The position numbers were made by a program, and so were the translations under genes. Source: Chrysomallon squamiferum (Eukaryota; Mollusca; Gastropoda; Neomphalida; Peltospiridae). Taken from it: DNA of 60,000 nt. Numbering within the stretch: the first letter of the stretch is position 1; every line of letters begins with the position of its first letter. The notes beneath the pieces are model-generated. The model saw only the letters and a program-made list of their open reading frames with translations, was not told where the DNA came from and ran no database searches. Below, one piece after another: positions 1-14,127 of the stretch. Where the stretch lies: contig CM022671.1 of NCBI GenBank assembly GCA_012295275.1, positions 32,495,927 through 32,555,926 of the forward strand, written 5' to 3'.

Positions 1-657
1 ATTATGTTTATTTTATAACCTAGGACATTCCTTGATGTGTTAGAAAATTCCAAAAATGTGTTTTGTTTTGTTGGTGTTTGCTAGTTATTTCTTAATCTTC
101 AATAACTTTATAATACATTACCTATTGTGTTCTGCTGAATCAGGTTAAAGATTATAGTGTTTTAAAATGACAGTGATATCCAGTACTATTAACTGAACAT
201 ATAGTTAGACATGGGGCTGTGTTAAGACTAGGGTAAAAACATAATTTATTTTCATATTTGGCAAAGAAACCCAGTGGAAGTATCTGGTAAATGTTTTCAG
301 TTCAGTAAATATAGAAATGTATAAACATATAATGATAACAAAAAAACAAATAGACATATATGTTTCAAGATATAGAAACAAAAGTATTTTTTAAACAATT
401 TTATAGTTTTCTTTGCTAAGAGAAATTTTAGTTTGATGTATTTTCTTTTGCTTTGTGAGAATACAAACACCCACTTTTCCTGAATCCAGTCTGCAAAAGC
501 ACTTATTCAGTGCTGAACGTATTTTGACTAGTTTTATTTTAAGTTTTATATGGAACTTCGTACAGATCCAACCTAGACTAAAAATAGACTTTCGTTAATA
601 AATAAGTGTTCAGATTAAAAGATAATGTGTGGGTGTATGGGATTGTTTGTATGTATA

Positions 658-723
<66 letters not shown>

Positions 724-2850
724 TTGTCTTAGAGACACACATAATTTTCATAACATGATATTCTAAATAACAATCATTTTCATTTATAAATATTCCTGAA
801 ATTAATTATTTAACACTTATTTTGTAAAAATGATAACAAACGGCACATTACCAAATTTCTTGTAACATAAAATAAAATAAAAAAATAAATAAATATAAAA
901 AAATAGAGCACAAAATTTATATTGCCATGGAGATTTTGTGAAGTTATTCAAATCAGGTTAGCTATCACAGCAAGCCATGTGTTTGGTCTGTGTGTTCATG
1001 TGAAGGCAATCTGCCTATCTTCAGTGTTTTCAATTTAAGGAGATTAGCAGCATAAGCAGGTCAGCCAAGGTAATGCAGGAAGTAGATATCAGAAGCGGAT
1101 TGCTTTATGCTTGACTGGAACTTCAGATTAACCTCAACTTTGTTTTCAATTTTATTACCAACACTTGCCAGTAACTTAAAGACTAAAAAATTTCTCTGAG
1201 AATATTTTTTAAACTAATAAAAATAAAACTTTGTTTAGTTTAATTCTTTAAAATTCAATTTAATTTGAAGATTTTTGATACGAGAACAATTTTATTACCT
1301 ACCAATATTTGGAATCATAGCTTTATAAATATAATTAATTTAAAATTTACATTCTGAAATGTTTATCCTTGTATTAATTAATATGTACATTTGATGAAAT
1401 GAAGAAACTGTCTGATTGCATTCAGTTATGTTTCATTTTGTTTTTTCTCTCTCTCAATTTTAAACAATAATGATTCAGATAACAAAATGAGTGCAGATTA
1501 AAAATATATGGGCTCTCTATATGGGACCACTTTGCTCTTATTTCTTTTACTACTGGCAGAAAAAAATACAGCTGCCATATGGTGTGATAAGTTGTGAAGG
1601 AATAAAATAGCCTATTCCAAGGTTTTGTAACAGTATTATTTTGTCATACTTAATTATTAATGGTTATGGGTCACTTAGACTAATAAAATAATAACTTGTA
1701 AGTGTAATAATAATTTTTTATTTTGTTATTATTATTATTATTATTATTATTTTTTAGATGATTCATCTGTAGCTATTATCTGCCTTTTATAGTTTCAATC
1801 AGAAATGTAAAAGGTTAAAATTGCAAAACCAAAATTATTTCAGTACTTAGAACTTAACACTTTATACATAACTTTTTCTTTTATTATTAAATTTTAAAAT
1901 AGATAGTAGCTGCTACATTTTTTCTTCTGTAATTCGTACTTTGAAATTCATTGACAGAATTTTGTCTTTTGTATACCATTGTCAGGAAACTTACAAAATC
2001 TTTACTCCTGTTTATTTTTATTTTTTTCTCAATTATTATCCATGTCTGCTGTATTTAAGTTCAATCTGATAGATCATATTTTTATATTAATATCTGTACA
2101 AAAATCTATTTTATTTTGTGTAAATTTTTTATAAAATTTTATTTAAGTATATATTAGTATTGGTTATGAACTATAAATCATAATATTAAAAATAATGTTA
2201 ATAGTTTATGTGTATTTAAAATTTAGATTATTGTACTTTTATGAATATTAAAAAAAATACAGAAAGTCTGACAAAAAAAAAAAAAAATTTGAAATGCTAA
2301 TTCATTATGAAGACAATATTTCTATGTTTTGAATAACTTACTTTTTCTTATTTTTTTAATGATCACATTTTTATTAATTACTACAAGCATATTAACATGT
2401 ATATTAAAAATAATAATAATAATAATAATAATAAATATCTAATTAAAAAAAGAAAAAGAAAAAAATGACAAAATGAAAAAAGTAACAACAATTTAAATGT
2501 TTGGAATTAATTATGATACATAAAATAGACTGAATAATCTAGTTTGTTATTACAGTATTATTTCCAACTATGTCACGAATGCACTGAAATATGCAAAATA
2601 TTTTCACCTCTTGCACCTGTGCTAAATAAACTGATAAACTGATAAAGCTGTAACTGGATCTTAAAAATCTGTTAATGTTATATTTAACAATTGTATATAT
2701 TTTTTTAAATGTTCTTGGGTGTTTTCTAAATTAAATAATATTAATAAAGAAAGAAATATTAATTTAATAAAGAGGCTTATCAGTTATATCCGAATAATAT
2801 AAAATATATATCACGATCAATATACACATATAGAAGTTCAGTAGTTATAT

Positions 2851-2925
<75 letters not shown>

Positions 2926-3018
2926 AACATCCTAAAAAGAAATATACGAATCATAAACAAACCTCTGGGATTTCTGTAATTTGTAAACAAAAACAAACGG
3001 CACAACTGTCAAACTTAC
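1..3018. other. AT-rich non-coding stretch, left edge
   Basis: I see no convincing coding exon here. It should hold the downstream introns or exons of the minus-strand gene whose first exon is at 3,019-3,206, but none of the acceptor-like sites I tried on the minus strand keeps that frame open. It contains a GT dinucleotide tract (about 660-718), a TTA tract (about 1,722-1,751), an A-run near 2,273 and a GA tract (about 2,853-2,922). Confidence 0.6.
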
Positions 3019-3206
3019 TGTATAGACAAATACTGCAAAACCCAGCTCAAACATTCTCCTTCAACTTCTGATGGCAAAATACAAGGCGAATATAATTTTA
3101 AAGGTCTGTCATCTTCATCAAAAGATGGAGGTTCAAGTTCTCTGCAAAACTTGTCCAAAAATTTCTTAAACAACTGAGGATCCGCAGTGGACGTGGGATT
3201 TGCCAT
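3019..3206 (-). CDS. First coding exon of an unidentified protein (partial)
   Basis: The minus-strand exon starts at ATG 3,206-3,204 (context GGGATGG) and ends at a strong donor (ACA|GTAAGT, 3,018). It gives 62 codons plus two bases (phase 2). The peptide begins MANPTSTADPQLFKKF and continues with an acidic, well-mixed composition including LEPPSFDEDDRPLKLYSP, which looks like real protein rather than AT-rich noise. I do not recognise the family. The reading frame stays open upstream of the ATG for some distance without a further ATG. Later exons were not found in 1-3,018. The gene is divergent from RAD51C, about 0.7-1.3 kb away depending on where RAD51C begins. Existence as a coding exon is fairly likely; function is unknown. 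Confidence 0.55.
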
Positions 3207-3867
3207 CCCTGAATCTCCTCTCAGACAGCCATTCGGCAATACACAAGTATCGGAAACAATCACCCTATTATTACCGCTAGGCGTCGCTTCGTCGTTTTGT
3301 TTTTGTTAGAATCTTTCCATTACTGCTAATGAATTAAAACAATTTGAAATATAAATCCCACTTTCTTTGGATGCATGACAGAAGTTTTATGTCTTTAATA
3401 TCAGTTCGAGACAAGAGAATATGCCACGATATTTGATGATGTTAATATTAATCCATTAGTACGAATATTTTTGTTTAGTCCTGTACCAACTCAAAATGAA
3501 CCGATCTGTTTCGAAATGGCACAATACTTCACAAACATATTTAACGCGCCAAAGTCAATCTAAGAAGTTAATTTAGCGGTATATAACATATTTATGAATA
3601 TTTATTATATTTGTATATATTGATTTATTATTTAAATAATTTCTAAAAACCTAATTACAGGCAGTAATATTGCTTATTTGTAATCATAATCGTGATTCAT
3701 CATGAATTTCTTGTTAACTGGTAATGATAATTATCTGCAATCGATCCACGATACGTCATTTTTAAAAAAAATGTATTTATAAATATTCTACTGATCCAAA
3801 ATGTACATATTAACAAGATGTATCACTCAACAATAGAACATTTTTATTTTTAAAATTATTATTATTA

Positions 3868-3902
<35 letters not shown>

Positions 3903-3931
3903 TAAAAGTGGAAAAGGACTCTTAATCAGTG
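3207..3931. promoter_or_regulatory. Shared upstream region of the unidentified minus gene and RAD51C
   Basis: This stretch of about 0.7 kb lies between two divergently oriented genes. The part next to the minus gene (about 3,180-3,300) carries several CG dinucleotides in an otherwise CG-poor window, as expected of a promoter. I see no clear TATA box or named site. A TTA tract (about 3,857-3,902) abuts the putative RAD51C first exon. Bidirectional promoter function is inferred from layout only. Confidence 0.35.
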
Positions 3932-6019
3932 ATGGTTGTTCAGGTAAGTCCTGAATGATTATATTCACTGAGTAATTTGTCCTATTCCAGCCAGTGTTTC
4001 CTGATGTGTCATTGTCAATTTTTATTTTATATGCACTGAAGTCTTGTTAAACAAATATTCATAGATAAAAAAAAAAAAAAAAAAAGTGTTCACTATCTTT
4101 AAAAATACTAAATAAATAAATTAAGAGTAAAAAGAAAAATACACCATTTTATTCAAATCTAGAGCACTAAAACTGAGCTAATTTGATACAATTAAATAAA
4201 AAACATTTTTCAACTTGATTTTAATTTAATTTTTCTGATATATCATTTTTAAAATAAATTGTTTGTCTAATAACTAATATGTCTATGTATTATTTGCTTG
4301 GAAAAGAATTAGTGTATGGAAGATGACTTTTAAAAAAAAAATTCTGACTAAAATAAATTCTTAGGGGGATTATTATTATATTATTAATTTTTTTATTTAT
4401 TTATTTTTTTTTTTTATTTCTTTAATCATTCATTTTATTTTAAGCATTCATTTTATTTTATTTATTTATTTTATCTAATTTTTTTTGTAGGATAAAATGC
4501 AGAGTCAAAGAGAACTGAGTACATTTGCTTTGAGTCCAATTATGAAAGGCAAACTGACTTCTGCTGGTTTCTTAACAGTTGAAGATCTCTGCAGCATGAA
4601 GCCATCAGAGCTTAGTAAAGGTGAATTGTTAACCCTGGAAGTGGCCCAATTCTTTATGTGCTGGACATTTATAAAATTTCATATTTCATTGACACTCTGT
4701 ACTGAATTAATTAGTGAAATAATAAGTTTACATTTGGCCTGAATTTTATATCTAATGCTATCATTTGGTGGCATTTTGTTGAGTGAAAAAAATATCCATG
4801 ATGCTTGGAGGGTTAATATTTATTTATTTACATTTATATGTTTGGTATTCAAGTTTTAAAACTTCTGTTCAGCTTCTTCTGATTAATTACAAAGCTATAA
4901 AAACTATCAATACCATTAATAATATTAGCTGAGAAAAGACACCTTGTCTGTGGAAAGAAATTATGTAAACCTCTACTTTGATATCATTAACTCAAGATTA
5001 ACTATTAAATAAATAAACAAATAAATATATAAAGCAGAGTGAGATGCTGATTACATGTGCCATATAGTTCAGCAAAGATTAAGGTATGTAGAAAGGTGAT
5101 ACAAAAATATATCAGTGGGATTTTTTTATTTTTTTCAGAATTGAACACTACTGCAGAAGAAGCCCTAGAGGTTCTACAGACAGTTTTTCCAGAAAACACA
5201 ACAGCAATACCTAACAGGAAACCAGCTGCACCAAAATCAGTTACTGCTCTTGAACTGCTCAACAGTGAACACAGTCAGCAAATGATTCTGACTTTTTCAC
5301 AGGAGATTGACTCAATGCTTGGAGGAGGAGTTCCACTTGCAAAGATCACAGAGTTTTGTGGTGCTCCTGGAATAGGCAAAACACAAATGTGGTGAGGATA
5401 GTCACATATTTTGTTGTTTTTTAAGAGTTTAAATTGCAAAAATTATTTTATAATCTATTCATTCAAAGTGAATGAAATGATAAGTATTAGATGAATATGG
5501 ATTTGGTCTTATTTAGATTGACTATCATTGACTATAAAAAGCAGTTGAGACACGATAAATTACAAAAATATATTAGTCTGCTTTAGTGGGTTTTTTTTAA
5601 AATAAAACATTTATTTGTATGAATTTTTGAAAATAAAAGACATTTAAAAAAAAAATCATGTATGAGTGGATTTTAAATGTGATTATTATTTAACATAGCT
5701 TGCAATATGTCAGTGGTTTCTTTATGCAAAACAAAGTTACATATGTAAAAGATCAATAACTTTAACATCATTACAGCTCTGTAAACAAAAGCAGCTTTAT
5801 ATTTAGTAATATATTTACCAGGGGATAACTTATTTAATATAACAAACAGTTCTTTATTTGTACTATTAAAACAGATAAGGTTTGAATTTCAGTAAAATAT
5901 CAGTGGTAACATTTCAGAATTGGAAATCTTTTCATAGTATGTAAATAAGTTTTATATTTATGAGTTTGTAATAAAGGTGATGATTTAGAAAAGCTCATAT
6001 ATACAAAAACATACATACA

Positions 6020-6050
<31 letters not shown>

Positions 6051-8676
6051 GTGTGTGTGTTAAATACATATGTACACATATATGTATGTATATGTATGTA
6101 TGCATGTACATACATATGTATATATATGTATCTATAATTTGAGCATTTATGTACATGTCTATAGCATGCAACTGGCTGTGGATGTTCAGATTCCTCAGAG
6201 TTTTGGTGGTTTGGCTGGTGAAGCAGTGTACATTGACACAGAAGGTAGTTTTATTGTTGAAAGGTTGGCAGACATAGCAAGAGCAACAGTAGATCACTGT
6301 CAGCAAATTTCCAGCATCGAGAACAATCTAGGTATGAATTTTATTTATTTTATTTTTATATATATATACACAAGAACAATTTTACAGAAATTAATAAAAA
6401 AATTATAAAAAAAAGAAATAATAATTAAAGTAAATCTAGTTCTTCAGTACTTTCTCCTAGCTGATCAAAAAAAGACTGAGTATAAAAATAAGATACAGCA
6501 ATTTATAGTTATGTTAAAAACAATTTTTATATAGCTTAATATTTACAATAAAATAATGAAGATCACCTTTCAAATTACTAAATCTTTTATTGGTGAAATG
6601 TATATCTTAAATTATTATATTGTGGTCTCCTTTTTTTATTTTTATTTTTTCTCAGAAATGAAGGACACGGCTGAAAAGTTTACATTAGAAAAAATATTGT
6701 CTGGAATTTATTGCATTCGTTGTCATGACTACATAGAATTACTAGCATCTGTTCATCTACTTCCCAAATTTTTAACTGAACATCCTAAGGTTTATTTTTT
6801 TATTTAATTTCTGTTTTTTTATTTTTTTATTATTTAATAGAAAAATAATATTAGATGATGGTTGGAACAGTTTTTGTTATGAATAAAACAATTAAATATA
6901 TGTATGTTATTTTTGTGTGTGTGTGTGTGTGTGTCTGACTCTAAATGTTAACACCATCAAGATTCTTTTTATTATTATTTTTTTTAATTTTTTATATTTT
7001 ATCTCACCAAAAATAAGAACTAAATAGTGTGTATCCTTGAGACAGTGATTATTTTGTGAACAATATACAATTTAAATTTAAATTTTTTTTATTTATTTTT
7101 TATTTTTTGGACTTTTCAGATAAAACTGGTCGTTATTGACAGCATAGCTTTTCATTTTCGACATGACTTTGACGACCTCTCACTCAGAACTCGTTTGTTA
7201 ACATCAATGGCACAGAGTTTTATAAAAACAGCTTCACAATTTAAATTGGCTGTGAGTACCATTTTAATAACTGGAAATATAGATAAAAAAAATTAAATTA
7301 TATTTTATTGCTTTCTTTTCAGTTTTTGCTGTTCTTCAAAATAGTGTTCCAAAGATAATCCCATTTCATTTGGAAAATATAATATATTTAATTCAGGTAT
7401 TTCACTTAGAAAAAAAATGAATTTATTTTTATTACAAAAAACCCCAGTAATATATATTTAGAATTATAGCAAGCTTTAGTATTTTAGTATACTTGTCTAA
7501 AAATCACTCTGCTGGCTTCTTTTTATGAATAACAGTTATTACACTTGGTTACTGTTTCGAAGTTCTGTTAAATATTTATACATTTTTAACTCATATTATT
7601 TATCTATTTATTTATTTATTGTGTTTGTTGTTGTTGATATTTTATTTTATTTTTTATTATTTGACTTGTCAATTAACAACTAAATTTCAGCATAAATCTG
7701 TTTTTTCCTATTTATATTTACAGCATGTTATGACAAATGAGAAAAGAATAATTTCAAACATTTATATTATTTAATTTGACCAGTAACCAGTGAATGAAAT
7801 CTGTGATAAAGTCTGCATTATTTTTCTATATAAATTTTTTTTATAGGTTGTTTTGACTAATCAAATGACAACTAAAATTCAAGATGGTGAAGGAATAGGA
7901 TCATCTCACTTGATTCCTGCTTTGGGAGAAAGCTGGGGACATGCAAGCACAATAAGAGTGATTCTTTATTGGGCAGATAGCAACAGATATGCTCAGCTAT
8001 ACAAGTCACCATCCATGAAAGAAACTGTTGTCAAGTTTCAGATTACTGTGAGAATCTTCACAAAAATGTTAAATTAATTTTCAGATGAAGGGAGTTGACT
8101 TACAGTATCATTCACCAGAATTTTTCTTGCTATAATATTGAAAATATGGAGAAAAAAATTCTGTGTCACCTTTATATTTAATCTAAATTTTATTAGAAAT
8201 TTATTAGTGTGTCAGAGCTATATTTGATTTCTTATGAAAAATACCTGTGGCTTGAGATTCTCTTGAACAAATCTTTCTAGTAAGTCTGTCAGTAACTTTC
8301 AAAGATGAGTATGACCAAACTAGCACTGGTATCCCCCTGTGTATTTCAGTATGCCATAACATTATTTATTGTACCATCATAATGTTATTATTATCATCAA
8401 ACATATTGTTTGCAGAAGATTAGCAATGTTGAATGAATTTATTTTTGTTCCTTTTTGTTCAAGAAGCAAATACTAGCATAGTTCAGAGAATAATGAAGAA
8501 ATGATTTAAACCTTCTAAAAATGTAATGGAGATACTTTAATTAATTGATATGTAGTTGATAAAGGTTTGTTTCTTTGCAGATGGGAGGTATTCGTGATGT
8601 GATTTCCAGCACTGAAGTCACAGATGATGATCCTTCTGCTTCAAGTAGGCCAGCAAAGCAACAGAAGGTATCCTGA
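3932..8676 (+). CDS. RAD51C: RAD51C, RecA-family DNA repair recombinase
   Basis: RAD51 paralogue that in animals acts in the BCDX2 and CX3 complexes in homologous recombination and Holliday junction processing. Coding exons: 4,497-4,620, 5,139-5,391, 6,165-6,331, 6,656-6,789, 7,120-7,251, 7,847-8,047 and 8,581-8,676 (stop TGA 8,674-8,676). All introns are GT-AG and phases agree, giving 368 aa from ATG 4,497; human RAD51C is 376 aa. Residues 1-90 match the helix-hairpin N-terminal region (SAGF, KPSELSK, TALELL). Walker A is GAPGIGKT at about 116-123, followed by QLAVDVQIP and VYIDTEGSF. Walker B is LVVID at about 229-233, and LTNQMTTKI and PALGESWGH follow. A candidate first exon at 3,932-3,943 (ATG GTT GTT CAG, then donor GTAAGT) splices in frame to an acceptor at 4,490 and would add MVVQDK. 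The alternative is initiation at 4,497, which fits the family. The C-terminal tail is short and basic. Confidence 0.95.
6005..6130. repeat. ACAT/TATG repeats ahead of RAD51C exon 3
   Basis: ACATACAT then TATGTATG units within the RAD51C intron, 35 bases before the exon at 6,165. The two orientations could pair. Confidence 0.88.
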
Positions 8677-9215
8677 ATTTGGACAATGGAAACAAAATTC
8701 TAGAATTTGCTCAGTTTGAAACGACTGAAAGTATCCTGAAATCTGGTCAGTAGAAGCAGCTTGAACTGACAGAAAGAATCCTGAAAATTAAATCATAGTC
8801 TACTCAAATCAAAGCAATGGAATGCTGAAGAGATTGGTTTGCCCAAAAAACAAAAAGAATGTTATTTTTCTTTATTGGAATGTTTTACCTTTGACATTTG
8901 TTTTGGAGAATACATATATAATTGAAAACTATCACAAAGGATATATTCATAAACATCTATCTTTTCTTCATTGCCTCTTGCAGGTTTCTTATTAAATCCT
9001 TTACAAACAAAGTTGTTTAAGCTTCCTAACTCTGACTCTGAAAACTGTAAATTGTGCATGGTATGGTTTAAAAAGGTTTTCAAGAATTATTTCAATTGAA
9101 AGCTAATTGATTACAAAATCAATGTACCAGCTGCAGCATGTTCATCTGAAACACTTTTTGAAGAAAGACAAATCAGAATTGTTAATTTTGAAATAATAAA
9201 GTATTTGATGTTATT
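8677..9215 (+). other. RAD51C 3' UTR with poly(A) signal
   Basis: Non-coding sequence after the RAD51C stop. An AATAAA hexamer at about 9,195-9,200 is the best poly(A) signal. The end of the transcript is inferred. Confidence 0.45.
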
Positions 9216-9618
9216 CTGTTTTTGATGTGTTGTGTTATGGAAAAATGAAGACAACTACTGATATAATAAATTAAAGATTCTTTATTTCAATAATAATAAA
9301 TATCATATTGTACAAAAGTATATGTAAAATACATTTTCAACATGTTGTTTTGTGTAAGTTTTAACAAAAATTACCAGTGTACGGAAGAAAATTTATTATT
9401 GCATATATTACCATGTATTTTATGGGATTTTGTTTTAACAAGATATTTTAAGTTCACGAATAAAATGTCTTCTGGTGTTCAAAAGAACTTTCTTAATTAA
9501 TGAAATTTTTCACCTTTAAATTAGAAAAAGCCAGTCAAATTACACAAATGTAATCTTCAGGCAACAATGTAAAACGTTCAGTGATAAATATTTGTCTCAT
9601 CATTTTCTATGCAGCATG

Positions 9619-12600
9619 TTATTTTTTCTTTCCCTTGCCAGAACCTTTCTTAGGAGAGGCTCCTTCGACTGATTCAATTTTTTTGCTAAGTGTCTCCTCT
9701 GTACTTTTTATCTGTTCTTCAACAGTCTGTTTCATCTTTTTTATCTCTTCTGCTAAAAATGCCTGAATCATTGCTCTTAATTCCTTCTTGGCTGGAGATT
9801 CCTCTGTAATATTGATACAGATAATTTGGAAATCATACCATACTGACACTAATCTGATATAAATATTTTACAACAGAAATGGTTATTACCAAAGCAAATG
9901 GATGAAAATATTTACAAACAAGATCACTTAATAGCAAAGCAAATTGACGTAAAATTTGTATTAGAAATTATTAGATTTCAAAATGCAACATGATATTTAT
10001 ATAAAATAACAGGGAAACATTCACTGTTTAAAAAAAAAAAAATTATATGTAAAATATCTTTTGGCAAGGAATTCTCCTGAACAAAGTTGTCGAATACCCT
10101 ATATGTATCTTCAAAAATCTTACAAAATTTAAGTATCGTTATCAGTATGATTAAGGAGTATAGGAACAAAAATCACCTAGCTGAATTACAATTTTTGATT
10201 AACAATATGGTCTTCTGTGTACTTGGTAATTCTGACATTAACATTCAAGTTTTGTATTCTCACTGCTTACCTTTTTCTTCTGGTTTCTCTTGTGACTCCC
10301 CAGTTTCTTCAGTTTTCTCTCCTTCATCTGCAGGTCCCTCTGTGGGCTCTTCTTCAGGAGCTGAAGTAAACAATTTACAATGAGACTAATATATTTTAAA
10401 GTTTTAAGTGCTCCTGAACAGCTTAAATTTACATTACTATATCTGCAAATGATTATTTTGATTATTTCTTCAGACAAAACTTTGGTATTAAAGTATGATA
10501 ATTATATAAAAAGCTGATGGGTGGGGGAATAAAAAGTATGACGTCTGCTGTTCTTCTGTTTTGTTTTTTTTGGTGCAAGGGAGTGTTCTTGTGCAGCAGT
10601 TTTAATGTTTTTTGTGTGGAGTGGAGCAAGAGGTTTATTATACTTTGAGCTATTTGTTATGATTGATATATAATTAGATCAACTATTTGTAACTTCAACA
10701 CTGTAATTAGTATGAAAAAAGTAATTAATTATTTAATAAAGTGTTGTAATTAGGAGTCAGTATTATAGTCATTCCAGATAACTATAAAAACTGATTACCT
10801 ATGGGGGATGTCTTAAAATATTATTTAAGTATTTTTATTTTTGTCATTAACCTCTCTCAGATTATTTTGATAATTACAACTATTGAAAAAAGCCCAAAAC
10901 AAAACAAACTTTGTGAACTGACCTGCAATCAGAAATAACAAATAAACAACAGAATTAAATATTTTACCTTCTGAAGGTGGTGGTGTCATGGGCATTCCAA
11001 CATAATTAATGGCAAGATCTAATTTAACCTGAAAAAATAATTTTTAAATATGGTACAATATAATTTAAATGCAGATAAAATATGTTGATGAAACTGGGTG
11101 AAAAATGGTTACATTCTCGTTTCAATTATTTTCATAAATATTTCATGCAATATTAAGTAAATTTTCTTTCAAAATGGAAAGATGGATGACAAACTGGACT
11201 GAGCTTTGTTTGGTTTAGACTGAGGAAGCAATGGTATGTGTAGACACACTGCACTGCATGCAACATTTCTAAAACATCAATAAAATGACAGGAATACTTG
11301 TACAAAATAAGCATGTTCTTTTTAGAAAGCTGCAGGTGTGTGTGTGAGGTGGAAGACTGTAAGTAATATTTCTTTTATCTTATTAACCACTAACAGAACC
11401 ACATTGCTTACCTTGCACACAGTACATGAACTTTCAGAGAAGTATGAAAGTTTCAAAATAGTTTATTCATTCACTCTAAATTTTAAGTGACTTAGATCTT
11501 TTAAACTATCTAAATATACAGACACTGTCAGTACATGGGCATACTTCAGGATTTTGGAGTCAGACATTGTTTTAATGACATTTAAGTTTTCAGATACTTA
11601 CCAATGGTGTAAAGGCATATTTGTACATTTTAAAATGTCTGAAGTAAGTGTTGATAGCATACTCGGTGAGCTTTCTGACTTCATCAGCACTGAATATTTC
11701 AATGCTATGTGGAGGCCTCTGTAAAATAAAATAATAATAAACTATAATATTAACCATCTCTGCAATAACAACCTTCCCCAAAAAAACAACATAAACAAAA
11801 AAAGACCCATCAGTTGGACAAGAAAGCAAAATTCTTCATATATTCACATGTGTCTGGTGATCAGGAGAGGGATCAGATTACAGTAAAGAAATGAACCATG
11901 TTTTTTAGTTGGTTTTTGCTCTCACATTTGTTTGCAAAATATTGTGATAACAACAGAGTTACATAATTCAAACACTGAAACTTGAAACATAAATAAACAG
12001 ACAAATTTCACTTACATTTACAGAATGACACAAAACCAGATCCTTGAAATAGTTGAAAGTATAATCCAGGTTTCCAAATGGAGTTTCTAAAGAAAAGAAA
12101 ATATATATCTCTATTTTCATGTGAAATTATATTTATAATTATTTCAGACAGTATGAACAACAGATCAGTTAGCTATTATTTCTTTAAATCTTTTTACAAA
12201 TATAAACTGCAGTAATGTTCAAAATAACACAAATTCTGAATGTTTTTCTTTTTCTGTACATGAGTATGAATGTATTTGTATGTGTATGTGTGTATATCTG
12301 TGCATGTATGCATGCAGGTATGTGTTTTTACATATTAATTTCTAAACATAATTTAAAAAAAAAAAAAGTGCCACAGTTATTACCAGTGCAAACAGCATGT
12401 GTTTTATTGATGATGGAAAAAAACACTGACGTCTTCTCTTTATTGAAAGAGTTGTCACTGGCAAACTGAAGAGTGTAATAGTACAGGTCCATGATAATCC
12501 CATTCCTCATGTTCACCTTGTAATCTTCCAGGTGAAAGATGTCTGCAAGAACTCTGCAAGTAATTACAAATACAAAAAACAAGAAATTATTATTTCTGTT

Positions 12601-14029
12601 TTATTTACTGTAATTTATTATTTAAAGAAAAACACACAATTTCTACATCTGTCTTTAATCACACTATTTTTCTCTTCTACAAGTAATAAACAAATGCCTT
12701 TTCTTGGCTGCATTCTCATTGATTATTATGATGGCTTTAGTTTCAGTATATTTTTCTTTTCTTTTTTGTTGCTTGGTGGAAGAGCTGTTGGGATGAATAT
12801 TACTGTTATTACTATTTCTCCAGCTTCTACTGCTGCTACTACTACTACTACTACTACTATTATTACAATTATTATTAACTACCGTTATCTTCTTGCTACC
12901 TTTAACTGCACATACAAGTATTTATACTGATTATGTATTTGTCAATATATTCAAGAATTTGCTCATGTGAGATGTTCACTAACAGAAACATAAATACACA
13001 ATTACTTATGTGTTATGGATTTTTTACATGCATTAATCATAAACAGAAAGCAAATATCATGACATGAAGCAAATTTGTGGTTCTTGAAAAATCTCATGGA
13101 CCCACTGAAATGGATCATTCATGTGGATCCACTGAATAGTGCTTTAACTGAATACCAGCAATCAGCTGCAGCCGAACTTTGAAGGATGGAAGGAAGAAAT
13201 ATTTTATTTAACAGACCATTCAACATATTTAAAATCCATCTATTTTCATACAGCATCTAGTTGAAGGCAGCAGACAGAGAGAGAGAGGAAACATGATACC
13301 AAATTCAATACACAGTTCTTTTTTTTTTTTTTAAAGTTACAACTGATCTTTTGTGTGAAATCAAATATTATGACTTTTGTGACACCATGTAAAATGTCTA
13401 GTGGGTTGACCAAGAAAAACTGATTTTGTATCCCATCATGTTTTAGGTAATTGTTAAAAGAAGATGTGAGAAAAATTTCTGTTTCTTCAACAATGATATA
13501 TGTCAGATATTGTGGCATGTACTTACTGCTTAATGGAGTCTGCATTGTGACATTCATTCAGACGATCGATGTCATCAATGGTGAGATCTGCCCTAGAAAA
13601 CAAGAACAAATTTCTTAAATGTATAAAGAATATAGTTACGAAAAATGAAAAAGAAGAAAAAAATTATATATATATATTTCTGGCTATTTATAGGAACAAA
13701 AATTAGGGTATTTAATTGCTGATTATTAGTAAAACTGTCATAAGATTACATTACAAAATCACAAACCACTGTTAAAATATTTGTATTAAAAAGTATGATG
13801 TTGATTATGTTTTCTCATAAGAGTTGGTAATAAGAACAACAACGACTAAAGTGATGATGATAATGGAAATGTACAAATGTTGTTATGCAGTGCTGCAAAC
13901 GTTAACATTGTGTAATGAACATTTTTGATAATTTGTGCTTACTTACCAAACACATATTTTGGCCTTGTGCTCCCTCGGCTTAAATAAAAGAATAAATATA
14001 TAAATGAATTTAAACATTAATATATAATT

Positions 14030-14127
<98 letters not shown>

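Noticed and set aside
2530-2620. Second exon for the minus-strand gene at 3,019-3,206
   Set aside because: An acceptor-like site exists, but joining it in phase gives a stop after four codons.
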